From contig PLWQ01000036.1 of NCBI GenBank assembly GCA_003165595.1, positions 1 to 64,000 of the forward strand: a stretch of DNA of 64,000 nt. Direction: 5' to 3'. Below, piece after piece: positions 8,556-16,209 of this stretch; positions within the stretch are counted from its first letter, which is position 1; the number at the start of each line of letters is the position of its first letter. Origin of the DNA: Fibrobacterota bacterium (GTDB taxonomy: Bacteria; Fibrobacterota; Chitinivibrionia; Chitinivibrionales; FEN-1185). A program made the translations under genes and the position numbers. The notes below the pieces were generated by a model. It was not told the origin of the DNA, did no database searches, and was given only the letters and a program-made list of their open reading frames with translations.

Positions 8556-8987
8556 ATGATTCGTCAATGTGCTCTGTCCATCATTTGTCTCGCTGTTCTC
8601 ACGTATCCCTGCAAGATTGTTGCCGATGACGCCGGTGAAGCCGCCCAGGAGAATGACTATTACGCAAAGAAGAAGATTTCGGGCATTGTGTTCACCGCCG
8701 CGGGCGGCGCCACGTTTATCGTTGGAGCCACGCTTTTCGTAGTTAATATTCCGCACATGCACGGTTACGAAGCAGGCAGTAGCGCGGGCGTGCTGTGGGA
8801 TACGCCTGACGGGCTCGTCGGTTCGATTCTCGGGCTAACCGGGGCAGTTTGCACAATAATAGGGGTGGTGAAATGGACTCGGGGGGCGTCGGCATTGCAC
8901 TACTATGGGAGGGAATTAAAGGCGCCGGACCGGGGATTCAGGTTTGAGCTACAGCCCAACGGCGCAAGACTAGCATATTCCTTTTAA
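8556..8987 (+). CDS. Small exported membrane protein, unrecognised
   Basis: The 143-residue product begins with a signal peptide (IRQCALSIICLAVLTYPC) and has two hydrophobic segments near residues 44-68 and 86-106 rich in Gly/Ala/Val. AAAGGAG precedes the ATG at standard spacing. The final residues AYSF could end a small barrel or a loop, but no family is recognised. It is a single gene between Fic and the CPBP protease. Confidence 0.72.
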   Translation: MIRQCALSIICLAVLTYPCKIVADDAGEAAQENDYYAKKKISGIVFTAAGGATFIVGATLFVVNIPHMHGYEAGSSAGVLWDTPDGLVGSILGLTGAVCTIIGVVKWTRGASALHYYGRELKAPDRGFRFELQPNGARLAYSF

Positions 8988-9031
8988 GAAATCAGGAACG
9001 ACGCATAGTGATTGTTTCATGGCCGGGTAGC

Positions 9032-9131
9032 CGACCGTCCCCATTTGCAAACACCCTTGGTCCGCGACCGGTGGGTTCTTCGAGAAAGATCAAAGAAAAT
9101 GCAGTCGTAGTCCGGCATATCAGCGCGGCGG
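9032..9131 (+). repeat. Dispersed repeat family RA, best copy
   Basis: GACCGTCCCCATTTGCAAAC is followed by ACCCTTGGT and, about 40 bases later, by TGCAGTCGTAGTCCGGCAT and CAGCGCGGCG. The first block is shared with 15264-15294 and 7403-7433, the second with 7484-7514. The gap 8988-9231 otherwise holds no gene I can support. Confidence 0.6.
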
Positions 9132-9231
9132 GCCGTCAAGCCGCGGCCACCCGAAATCGCAACGCAGTCGTACCGGCGGCTACCCTATAAATCTGAACAA
9201 AACCATGCGTCCCCAATAAAGGATCACTATA

Positions 9232-10035
9232 ATGTCCAGCTTTCCCTTTCCAGAATTCTTCGTGCTGCTGGGGTTAGGTCTGTTGGGAGCGGTTGCCATA
9301 CTTCCCTATTCTTTCGCCCTGGCAGGAGATAAGCTGTCAAAGGCCAAGTTGCCGCTGCCCGTGCTTGGGTTGCTTAGTTTTGTGCAAAGTGCGTTACTGA
9401 TCGCCTTGGCAACCGGCATAGGCTTGCTGGCAGCGCGGCCGGTTGGACTTGGGGCGCCGTATATTCAGGCGATCTTGACAAGAGGGCCTTTGTCGGCTCC
9501 GCTGCTGAAGATTCTGTTGCCGGCTCTTGCCCTGGCGGCACTTTCCTTCGCGCTCATGGCGCTGCTTGAACGATTTGTATTCGCTTCGCATGTGCCCGGG
9601 GCTCTGAGCAAGAGTGCCGCGAACATGCCTGTTTGGAAACGGTTCTTGGCCTCATTCTACGGAGGCTTGGATGAAGAAATCTTCATGCGGCTATTCCTGG
9701 TTTCAGGATTGGTCTGGATATTGGGCCTATTCTGGAAGAATAGCAATGGCATGCCCGCCAGTGGCTCTTACTGGACGGCGATCCTCCTGGCTGCTCTGCT
9801 TTTTGGGCTGGGACATCTGCCCGCCACCGGAAGCATCACGCCATTGACCCCCATGCTTGTCATCCGCGCCATAACGCTCAATGGTGTTGCAGGAAGCGCC
9901 TTCGGTTGGCTTTACTGGCACTGTGGCTTGGAGTCTGCCATGTTGTCTCACTTCTGTACCGATATCTTTTTGCATGTTGTGAGCCCCATGCACAGCGAAG
10001 CTAAGAACAAGGAAGCACGGCCGGAATCAAAATAA
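9232..10035 (+). CDS. CPBP-family intramembrane metalloprotease
   Basis: A 267-residue polytopic membrane protein with about seven hydrophobic segments. It has the three signatures of the CAAX/Abi (CPBP) family: Glu148-Glu149-x-x-x-Arg153 in GGLDEEIFMRLF, His195 in FGLGHLP, and His240 in LSHFCTDIFLH. These residues form the intramembrane metal and catalytic site in the family. Bacterial members process peptides, confer bacteriocin immunity or act on membrane proteins; the substrate here is unknown. It converges on the GH64 gene with only four bases between stop codons and no visible terminator. Confidence 0.88.
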   Translation: MSSFPFPEFFVLLGLGLLGAVAILPYSFALAGDKLSKAKLPLPVLGLLSFVQSALLIALATGIGLLAARPVGLGAPYIQAILTRGPLSAPLLKILLPALALAALSFALMALLERFVFASHVPGALSKSAANMPVWKRFLASFYGGLDEEIFMRLFLVSGLVWILGLFWKNSNGMPASGSYWTAILLAALLFGLGHLPATGSITPLTPMLVIRAITLNGVAGSAFGWLYWHCGLESAMLSHFCTDIFLHVVSPMHSEAKNKEARPESK

Positions 10036-10039
10036 ACCG

Positions 10040-11575
10040 TCACCACCCTATCGCAATCGCAACCCACTGGACATTGTCCATGGCGGCAAACGCATCATGG
10101 GTGCCATAGTCGTCGTAGGCGAAACCGTAGCACAGATTATGTATGGACCGGCGGTGGCACCACTTTGAAAAGTAGTTGCAAGGCGGGGCTTTGTAGTAAT
10201 AGGCATCGTTTTGCCAGATTGTTGCAGAATCCAAAGTAGCGACATGTCGGGTGAGCGCGGAGGCAAGCGGCGCCCTGCTGGACATGTCGAGTGAACCGGG
10301 AAATGCATTGTCGGGCATACACCCAAAAATGGCAATAGCGGTGGGTTTGGCAATAGTGTAGTTCCTTACTAACCAGACCGAATCCAAATATGCGTTATAA
10401 TAGTCGACGTAAGGACCGCTCTTTCCAAAGATGTTTACCGGCGAGGTATGAGGCGCCCAAATGTTGGCAAAATCGTGAATAGCAAGCCCGATAAACTCCT
10501 TGGGAGACTCGTTTACGAATTCATCAAACTTTGCCTTGCGTGGCTGATAAAACATCTCGTAGGAATCGCCGAGCGCCGTATCCTTTCCTTTGGAGTTATG
10601 TACCCGGAAGGCTATCGGAAGCCTCCACCCATCCACCCGGGTGGAATTCCCATACCAGGAAAGGCCATTGATATTAATTTCCATAAAATCAAAATATCTG
10701 CCCCCTGAGTCGTTGGGCGCGATCCAAATGTAGAACCTTCCATTGGCTGTTGCATGGAACGTGGACTGCTGGGAAAGTTGGACTTTGGTCCCGCCCTGCT
10801 GATCGCTCCAGTAAATCTTGCTGTCCGGCCACGCACCGTTGGTCCTGTTAAGAATTACATATTGAATCCCGCTCGTGGGATAGGTGCTCGCGTTACCCCA
10901 GAAGGCGGCTGTGTCGCCGTTCCATGTCGAGGTCTTCTTGAGCGTAAAATTGAATATTCCGCCAGACACATCCGCCGCCAGATTGCCGATAGAATATCCC
11001 GGTTTTGTTACCTTGATGGTGTCGTTGAGCACCATTGCCTTCTCGAGCCGCGGAAAGGAATTCGCACTCTCGGTATGTGATCCCGAATACGCTCTCAAAC
11101 CAACCGGGGTGAACTTCATAGTATGCGATGCGCCGTTGATGTTCACGTTAAGAACATACGGCTGCACGGCAACGTTGCGGCCGTCAAGTGCTACCGAGTA
11201 GTTCCCGCTGTTAAGCCTGCCGTTAAGCATGTCGCTCACAAACCGGCCGCTCAGATCATACACGCTGACCCGGACGCGCGCATTATCGTCGCCGACCGTG
11301 AAAAGCACTTTCCCTGATGACAAGATCGGTTTGGAATATGCACCGGTCTTTGCGGTAAAGAGATTCCGGACGTTCAATGTCGCGCTGCCTAATGCGTAGT
11401 CCCCATTTGTGTCCGTTTCGGTTTCGAGCGCCAGGGTGGCAAGCCTTACTATCGTGCCCGGAAGCCCAACGCCATTCGTATCGGTTACCCTGCCCGAAAT
11501 CGCAACGCCGGTCTGGGCAAAACCCGTCCCCGCAAATGCCGCGATCAACAAACAACCCGCAAGCACTTTTTTCAT
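10040..11575 (-). CDS. Exported GH64-family beta-1,3-glucanase with N-terminal accessory domains
   Basis: Residues 1-20 are a signal peptide ending GFAQ. Then come a CarboxypepD_reg-like start (ISGRVTDTNGVGLPGTIVRL), a FlgD/T9SS sorting-like beta domain at about 85-150 (VRVSVYDLSGRFVSDMLNG), a block DTIKVTKPGYS that looks like the end of a regulatory-like repeat, and a catalytic region from about 215 with RFYIWIAPND, FDFMEININGLSWYGNSTRVDGWRLPIAF, features of the thaumatin-like GH64 fold. GH64 enzymes release laminaripentaose from beta-1,3-glucan. The sorting-like module is internal instead of C-terminal, which is unusual. It is paralogous to the next minus-strand gene. Confidence 0.85.
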   Translation of the reverse strand: MKKVLAGCLLIAAFAGTGFAQTGVAISGRVTDTNGVGLPGTIVRLATLALETETDTNGDYALGSATLNVRNLFTAKTGAYSKPILSSGKVLFTVGDDNARVRVSVYDLSGRFVSDMLNGRLNSGNYSVALDGRNVAVQPYVLNVNINGASHTMKFTPVGLRAYSGSHTESANSFPRLEKAMVLNDTIKVTKPGYSIGNLAADVSGGIFNFTLKKTSTWNGDTAAFWGNASTYPTSGIQYVILNRTNGAWPDSKIYWSDQQGGTKVQLSQQSTFHATANGRFYIWIAPNDSGGRYFDFMEININGLSWYGNSTRVDGWRLPIAFRVHNSKGKDTALGDSYEMFYQPRKAKFDEFVNESPKEFIGLAIHDFANIWAPHTSPVNIFGKSGPYVDYYNAYLDSVWLVRNYTIAKPTAIAIFGCMPDNAFPGSLDMSSRAPLASALTRHVATLDSATIWQNDAYYYKAPPCNYFSKWCHRRSIHNLCYGFAYDDYGTHDAFAAMDNVQWVAIAIGW

Positions 11576-11734
11576 CTTTTCCTCATGGTGCCACCGAAAT
11601 GGCGGATAAAATCAACCTGAGCTTTGCGAAACAGAAAAATCTTCCTACCGCCCCAATTCCACCTTCGATAAAGACCAGCGAGTTCTCTTTGTTGATTGGC
11701 CGCTGCAGCAATACGGCAAGTATCCTGGGGCTGT

Positions 11735-13144
11735 TTACTCTTTGTAAACTTTTTGGGTTGTCGTGAAACCCCGCCTGTCCGTTATCCGTACATAATAGGT
11801 GCCGGCCGAAAGTCCCGCAATGCTGAACGCATTATTGTCAACCCGCAAGCTCCGGTGCATGGATTTTCCATTGAGGGAAACCAGCGTGACCTTTTCAATC
11901 GGGCTTGCGCTTTGAACGACAACGATATTGTCCGTCCCCATCCGGATCGCGTGCAAGCTCGCCCGCGGTTTCTGCTCCGGAACAACCGCGATGGTGCTAA
12001 GCGGCTCGAACGATCCGAAATTAATGACGAGTGAGTCGAGCGGTTGCGAGTTGCCCAGAATCAGGACCGAGCTCTGGTTGTTATTGTCGTCATAGCCGAA
12101 TCCGTAGGCCTTATTATGAATGGCGATTTTATGCAGGAGTTCGGCATATTCACTCTTGTAAGTGCTTTTCTTGTAATACGTGGAAGGATTATTATACCAA
12201 CTGGTGTCTCGCGCCACGCCGCGGCACATTGCCGAGGAAAGCGGCGCCACCATGTTTATTATGCCTATAGGGCCAAAGCCGTTGCCCCAAATTCCCTGCG
12301 TGGTAGGTTTTCCCAGTAGTCCAGAATTTGTGCCGGTGACGGTCAGCGTGTCTGTGGATTTTGCAGACAAAGTCCAGGTACCACCACCATATTTGATGGT
12401 GAATGGCGAGGCTGACCAGAGCGCCCAGAGAGAATCAATATAGGGTTGGAAATAATTAGCGTATGCTCCTCCGGGGGCGAACTGACTTGACATACTCGGC
12501 GCCAAAACGCGGGTAGGCTGTATGGATGCCTGAAAAGGAGCAGACATACTGTCTTTAAAGAGTTTCATAACCTGGGGCATGGATATTCCGCTGTAGCCGC
12601 AACTGTCCAAGAAATGCGATGACGACTGATATACTGTCGCGACATAGGGGAAACCGAAAAGGTCGACCTGGGTCGAATTTCCTCCGAAGGGTGTTCCATT
12701 ATAGCCATAGGTCAATTCGAACCAATCGTAGTAGATGTTGTGGTTAGGGTCATTGGGATTAAGGGGATCAGGAAGCGCGCACCCGTTGTCGGTGACATTC
12801 AGGCACAGGGGAGCGCCGACCGACATATAAATACGCCCGCCACCGGTAATCGTCGGGCACCTGAAATTTACCATATCGGAAAGACGGACTGCGTACGGGG
12901 CATAATTTATTCCATTCCGGGTATAATGTCCGGCCGCATTGACATCTGCCGTTTTGTACGGCTGCACAACGCCGTTTTTATCAATATGACCGTTAGCCGG
13001 CGCGTTCACCATGAACCAGACATATATCTCACTGTCGGCATAAATCTTGGTACCATTATGGAATTTGATGGGCCATGTCCCGGTCTGGCCGAACAGCGCT
13101 GTACTGAATAAGGCAATAAGCGAAAGACTGAGGCATTTTTTCAT
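11735..13144 (-). CDS. Exported GH64-family beta-1,3-glucanase with C-terminal sorting domain
   Basis: The 469-residue protein has a signal peptide (MKKCLSLSLIALFSTALFGQ), a GH64 catalytic region of about 370 residues with IYVWFMVNAP, YDWFELTYGYNGTPFGGNST, QVDLFGFPY and a C-terminal YGFGYDD motif, and a last 75-residue domain ending in KVTLVSLNGKSMHRS...LSAGTYYVRITDRRG...QKVYKE that matches the T9SS type A sorting-domain pattern. It should be secreted and attack beta-1,3-glucan. CAGGAGAG precedes the ATG. It is 159 bases upstream of its paralogue on the same strand and divergent from the GH88-like gene. Confidence 0.9.
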   Translation of the reverse strand: MKKCLSLSLIALFSTALFGQTGTWPIKFHNGTKIYADSEIYVWFMVNAPANGHIDKNGVVQPYKTADVNAAGHYTRNGINYAPYAVRLSDMVNFRCPTITGGGRIYMSVGAPLCLNVTDNGCALPDPLNPNDPNHNIYYDWFELTYGYNGTPFGGNSTQVDLFGFPYVATVYQSSSHFLDSCGYSGISMPQVMKLFKDSMSAPFQASIQPTRVLAPSMSSQFAPGGAYANYFQPYIDSLWALWSASPFTIKYGGGTWTLSAKSTDTLTVTGTNSGLLGKPTTQGIWGNGFGPIGIINMVAPLSSAMCRGVARDTSWYNNPSTYYKKSTYKSEYAELLHKIAIHNKAYGFGYDDNNNQSSVLILGNSQPLDSLVINFGSFEPLSTIAVVPEQKPRASLHAIRMGTDNIVVVQSASPIEKVTLVSLNGKSMHRSLRVDNNAFSIAGLSAGTYYVRITDRRGFTTTQKVYKE

Positions 13145-13233
13145 ACGCTCTCCTGTCTGGTAAAGGGGGTTTTCTTCCTAAAAGATCCTGCTTAAATGGA
13201 AGCTCCGTTCCCGGTGCGGGCAAGTCTCTTCCG

Positions 13234-13314
13234 CCTATAAATATAGGGGCAATGGCTGTTTCTGCGGATGATTCCGCATACGTAAGGTGTTTATCTGTTA
13301 CATTAATTTGTAAC
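13234..13314. promoter_or_regulatory. Cluster of three inverted repeats between divergent glycanase genes
   Basis: Within the 360-base gap 13145-13504 lie CCTATA-aa-TATAGG (13234-13247), TGCGGA-tgat-TCCGCA (13263-13278) and GTTACA-ttaatt-TGTAAC (13297-13314). Each has perfect 6-bp arms. They are placed to act as operators or leader hairpins for one or both divergent genes. The rest of the gap shows no gene; TATATTAT near 13477 could be a -10 for the plus-strand gene. Confidence 0.42.
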
Positions 13315-13504
13315 GGGGAATGTTAAAGGTAGTTCGGTTTTTCGCAAGCGGGCGCACGTTTAAGGAAAGTCTCTTTACAGACGCTCACCTTCCCGCCCCT
13401 TTCCCCGGTCTCGAATTTGTGGTTTGGGGCAGGAAAATAGGGTGGTAGTCCGGCACGGTAGCTCCGTCGTTATGTTATATTATCCCCATACAAAGGGGGG
13501 CTCC

Positions 13505-14866
13505 ATGAAATCATCCATACTTTCATTTTTGTCGCTTCTGCTCTTCGTCCAAAGCGCTCATCCCCAGCCCGAATTCACTTCCGACAGCATCGAAAAAGTC
13601 TGCATGCGTGTCGCTGATTCGCGTCTGTCGAGCAGGATGGACCGCGGCTGGCAGGGCGGCACCTTCATGGACGGCGTCATGGCCGTCTATCAGATGACAA
13701 AAAACCGCAAGTACCTCGACACCACGATTGCATGGGGCAATTATTACAACTGGATGCCCAACGTCGACGGCAATAATGTGGGCAACCACGGCGACACCAT
13801 AAAAAGCAATTTCGACAGTTGGTGCTGCTTTCACGCATACTTCGAGGTTTTCGATGCTGACACCTCGCCCGCCAATTTCCACAGAGTGAAGGCAGCCACG
13901 GTGAGCTCGCAATATATGGCGTATGTGGACCCGCCCCCGTTCGGCGGGAACAAAACCGATCCCGTGTGGCCGATCTTCGATCACCTGTACATGTCCGCGC
14001 CCAGCCTCGCCTACGCGGGCCATGTTCTGCACGACACCGTGATGTTCGATTCGCTTTACAAATTCTACAAGAACACCGCCGGCCGGCACCATTACTGTGC
14101 AAAAGACAGCCTGTGGGGCAGCAACGTTTTCAACATATGTTCTACCGATCCCGACATCCACTACTGGGCGCAGGGAAACGGCTGGGTGTCGGGCAGTCTG
14201 TGCCTCATCCATAAGAACCTGCCCAAAGGCCGTGCCGGCACCCAATGGTTCGAATCCATGATACAGGCGCATGTAACAAGCCTCGTCAAATATCAGGACA
14301 CGACCGACGGCCTGTGGCGCAGCGACATCAACCACCCGGCCGCATATCCCAGCAAGGAGACGAGCGGATCAGTTTTTTTCTGCTACGAAATACTCTACGC
14401 CATCAACAACGGCCTTGTTGACAGAAGCGCATTCGAACCGGCCGCGAAAAAGGCGTGGACAGGGCTCGTGAGATGCATCCAAAACGACAGCCACCTCGGC
14501 TATGCGCAAGGGGCCTGGTCATCGCCCGGTCCGGTGACCGTCACCGACAACAATGAATGGACGGACGGCGGTTTCTGCATGGCGGGAAGCGAGCTGTTTA
14601 AGCTGGTCTCTTTGACAAACACGTCATCCGGAATAACCGCTCGCGGTCCGCATAACGCAACGCCATCGCAACGCCTCCTGCTGTGTCCCGGCCTCAGCAG
14701 ACGAATTAATGTCCCTGATGGTGCAGGCGCGATTGAAATCTATACCTTGAAAGGGCGACTTTTGTACAGGAAGTTGTTAAGCGAGGAACAAGAAGATGGG
14801 AAAATAACCCTGCCGAGCGAAATTGTGCGATCGAATGCGGTCGCAATCAGGTTCAACCGACCATAA
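13505..14866 (+). CDS. Exported GH88/GH105-family unsaturated glycuronyl hydrolase
   Basis: The start ATG 13505 follows AAGGGGGG. A signal peptide (FLSLLLFVQSAHPQ) is followed by an alpha/alpha-barrel domain with YteR-like motifs: GGTFMDGVMAVYQMT, DIHYWAQGNGWVSGSLC and DGLWRSDINHP...ETSGSVFFCYEILYAI. Such enzymes remove unsaturated uronic acid residues from lyase products of rhamnogalacturonan, ulvan or similar polymers. The final 60 residues (GAIEIYTLKGRLLYRKLL) resemble a short sorting-type beta domain. Substrate cannot be decided. It is transcribed away from the GH64 pair. Confidence 0.85.
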   Translation: MKSSILSFLSLLLFVQSAHPQPEFTSDSIEKVCMRVADSRLSSRMDRGWQGGTFMDGVMAVYQMTKNRKYLDTTIAWGNYYNWMPNVDGNNVGNHGDTIKSNFDSWCCFHAYFEVFDADTSPANFHRVKAATVSSQYMAYVDPPPFGGNKTDPVWPIFDHLYMSAPSLAYAGHVLHDTVMFDSLYKFYKNTAGRHHYCAKDSLWGSNVFNICSTDPDIHYWAQGNGWVSGSLCLIHKNLPKGRAGTQWFESMIQAHVTSLVKYQDTTDGLWRSDINHPAAYPSKETSGSVFFCYEILYAINNGLVDRSAFEPAAKKAWTGLVRCIQNDSHLGYAQGAWSSPGPVTVTDNNEWTDGGFCMAGSELFKLVSLTNTSSGITARGPHNATPSQRLLLCPGLSRRINVPDGAGAIEIYTLKGRLLYRKLLSEEQEDGKITLPSEIVRSNAVAIRFNRP

Positions 14867-15099
14867 GACAGGGTGACGCAATCCCGTACGTCTGCACCGC
14901 CAACCGGACAAGAAGGCCGCCGTTTCCGAATTTGCCGCGGCAGCGCTCAATTGACATAATACGGTTCTCTGGTGAAATTGTCAACTCAACAAATGCCTTA
15001 CTCCTTTCCGCGCCTCTGGGCGCGAACAAGTTACATTTTTGATTGCGGGACGGGAGCATTTATATTACTAAACATGCAGGTAAGATGCGCAGGATTTGC

Positions 15100-15256
15100 T
15101 GATATAGTGTTCCCCGCAGTGACCAAGGAATTAGTGAAGGAATTAAACTGTTCCTGGATGCTGCGCGTGCCTCCATTGCGCCCTTCCTGCCGGGGGCGAG
15201 CAAGGGCATGGGTTTACCTGATGCGAGACCGCAACACCCGCTGCGCGCACCATTGA
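15100..15256 (+). repeat. Dispersed repeat family RB, copy B (left arm around the 162-residue gene)
   Basis: Blocks GACCAAGGAATT, GGAATTAAACTG, CTGGATGCTGCGCGTG and, after an extra 30 bases, GACCGCAACACCCGCTGCG and GCGCACCATTGAAACGGC match, in inverted orientation, the region 15950-16080. The gap 14867-15363 holds only this, the adjacent RA block and no supported gene. Confidence 0.6.
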
Positions 15257-15263
15257 AACGGCG

Positions 15264-15294
15264 TGACCGTCCGCATTTGCAAACACCCTTGGTT
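15264..15294 (+). repeat. Dispersed repeat family RA, first block only
   Basis: GACCGTCCGCATTTGCAAAC followed by ACCCTTGGTT matches 9032-9061 at nearly every base. It directly abuts the end of repeat RB copy B, so the two families are joined here. The second RA block is absent. Confidence 0.6.
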
Positions 15295-15363
15295 CTCCGG
15301 CGGGTCGCTCACGAGCATTTTACCACCTGTTGAGAACGTACATTTATCCTTGGAGGCATGTAA

Positions 15364-15852
15364 ATGTGTAGAAAATATGCTATGAGCTTTTGGGCAATAT
15401 TTGCAATTGCTTGCGTACCTGTTTTTGCTCAGAACGATGCTAAAAAAGTAGAAAAACCCAAGAAGAAAGCCGTTCTCATTCTTAAAGACACGAGCAACTT
15501 GGAAATAGCAGTTTCCAGAATACTGAGCGATACTCTTACAAAATTGGGTTACAAAGTTAAAGAGGCTGGGCTTGCAAATGTTAACAAGGAAAATGCGGCT
15601 TTGTACAAGATTTCAATAGTATTTAGCGCGATTAGCGCTGGAAATGAAGTTGATCCCCGCATACAAAAGTTTATCGCGTCCAAGGACGGCACATCTTCAA
15701 AAGTTCTTTTGTACACCGTTTACGGCGGTATTTACAACAAACGGGGTGAAAAGGTTGATGCGACGACTGAGGCTACTAAAGCGCTCCATCCGGCATTAAT
15801 TGCGGATCAAATAATGCATTCACTCAAGCCATATGTATTGCATCCAAGATAA
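15364..15852 (+). CDS. Small exported protein, unrecognised
   Basis: The 162-residue product has a signal peptide (FWAIFAIACVPVFAQ), a Lys-rich linker (KKVEKPKKK) and an alpha/beta domain beginning AVLILKDTSNLEIAVSRIL. GGAGG lies seven bases before the ATG. No family recognised; it is probably periplasmic. It has a lower GC content than the flanking two-component and glycanase genes, and it is bracketed by inverted copies of repeat RB about 110 bases away on each side, as if carried as a cassette. Confidence 0.75.
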   Translation: MCRKYAMSFWAIFAIACVPVFAQNDAKKVEKPKKKAVLILKDTSNLEIAVSRILSDTLTKLGYKVKEAGLANVNKENAALYKISIVFSAISAGNEVDPRIQKFIASKDGTSSKVLLYTVYGGIYNKRGEKVDATTEATKALHPALIADQIMHSLKPYVLHPR

Positions 15853-15949
15853 GCTCTGGCAATTTGCGCGGGTACCCTATATGACCAAAATCGACGAACA
15901 GACGCCACTATAATCCCCGATAGTCTTCTTGACCGATGCTTAGTTCCGT

Positions 15950-16080
15950 TCCACTGCCGTTTCAATGGTGCGCGCAGCAGCCGTTTCGGTCCCGCACCGG
16001 GTACACCCACGCAGCACCACGCGAAGCATCCAGAGGCGTTTTAATTCTCTTCCAAATTACTTGGTCAATTGTCAGATAAA
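15950..16080 (-). repeat. Dispersed repeat family RB, copy C (right arm)
   Basis: On the minus strand this reads GACCAAGTAATTTGG, GAATTAAAACG, CTGGATGCTTCGCGTGGTGC, GGGTGTACCCGGTGCGGGAC and GCGCACCATTGAAACGGC, an inverted counterpart of 15100-15256 and similar to copy A at 3374-3447. The gap 15853-16209 contains no other recognisable feature. Confidence 0.6.
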
Positions 16081-16209
16081 TGCGGCGCCAATCTATTGAT
16101 TGGTGCGTGTAAGGAAGAGAAGCGAGTAGCAGGTAGCGCGAATCGAGCAAAAAGCGGAAATCGCTAATATTTATTCTCGTTCCTCGCTTCTTCTTCTCGG
16201 ATTTTGTCC

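Noticed and set aside
8988-9231. 60-codon frame before the CPBP gene
   Set aside because: It is composed of repeat RA and lacks a ribosome site.
14972-15256. 94-codon frame ahead of the small exported protein
   Set aside because: Its 3' half is repeat RB copy B and the matching minus-strand frame at copy C ends at the same repeat position, so the similarity is from the repeat and not from a gene.
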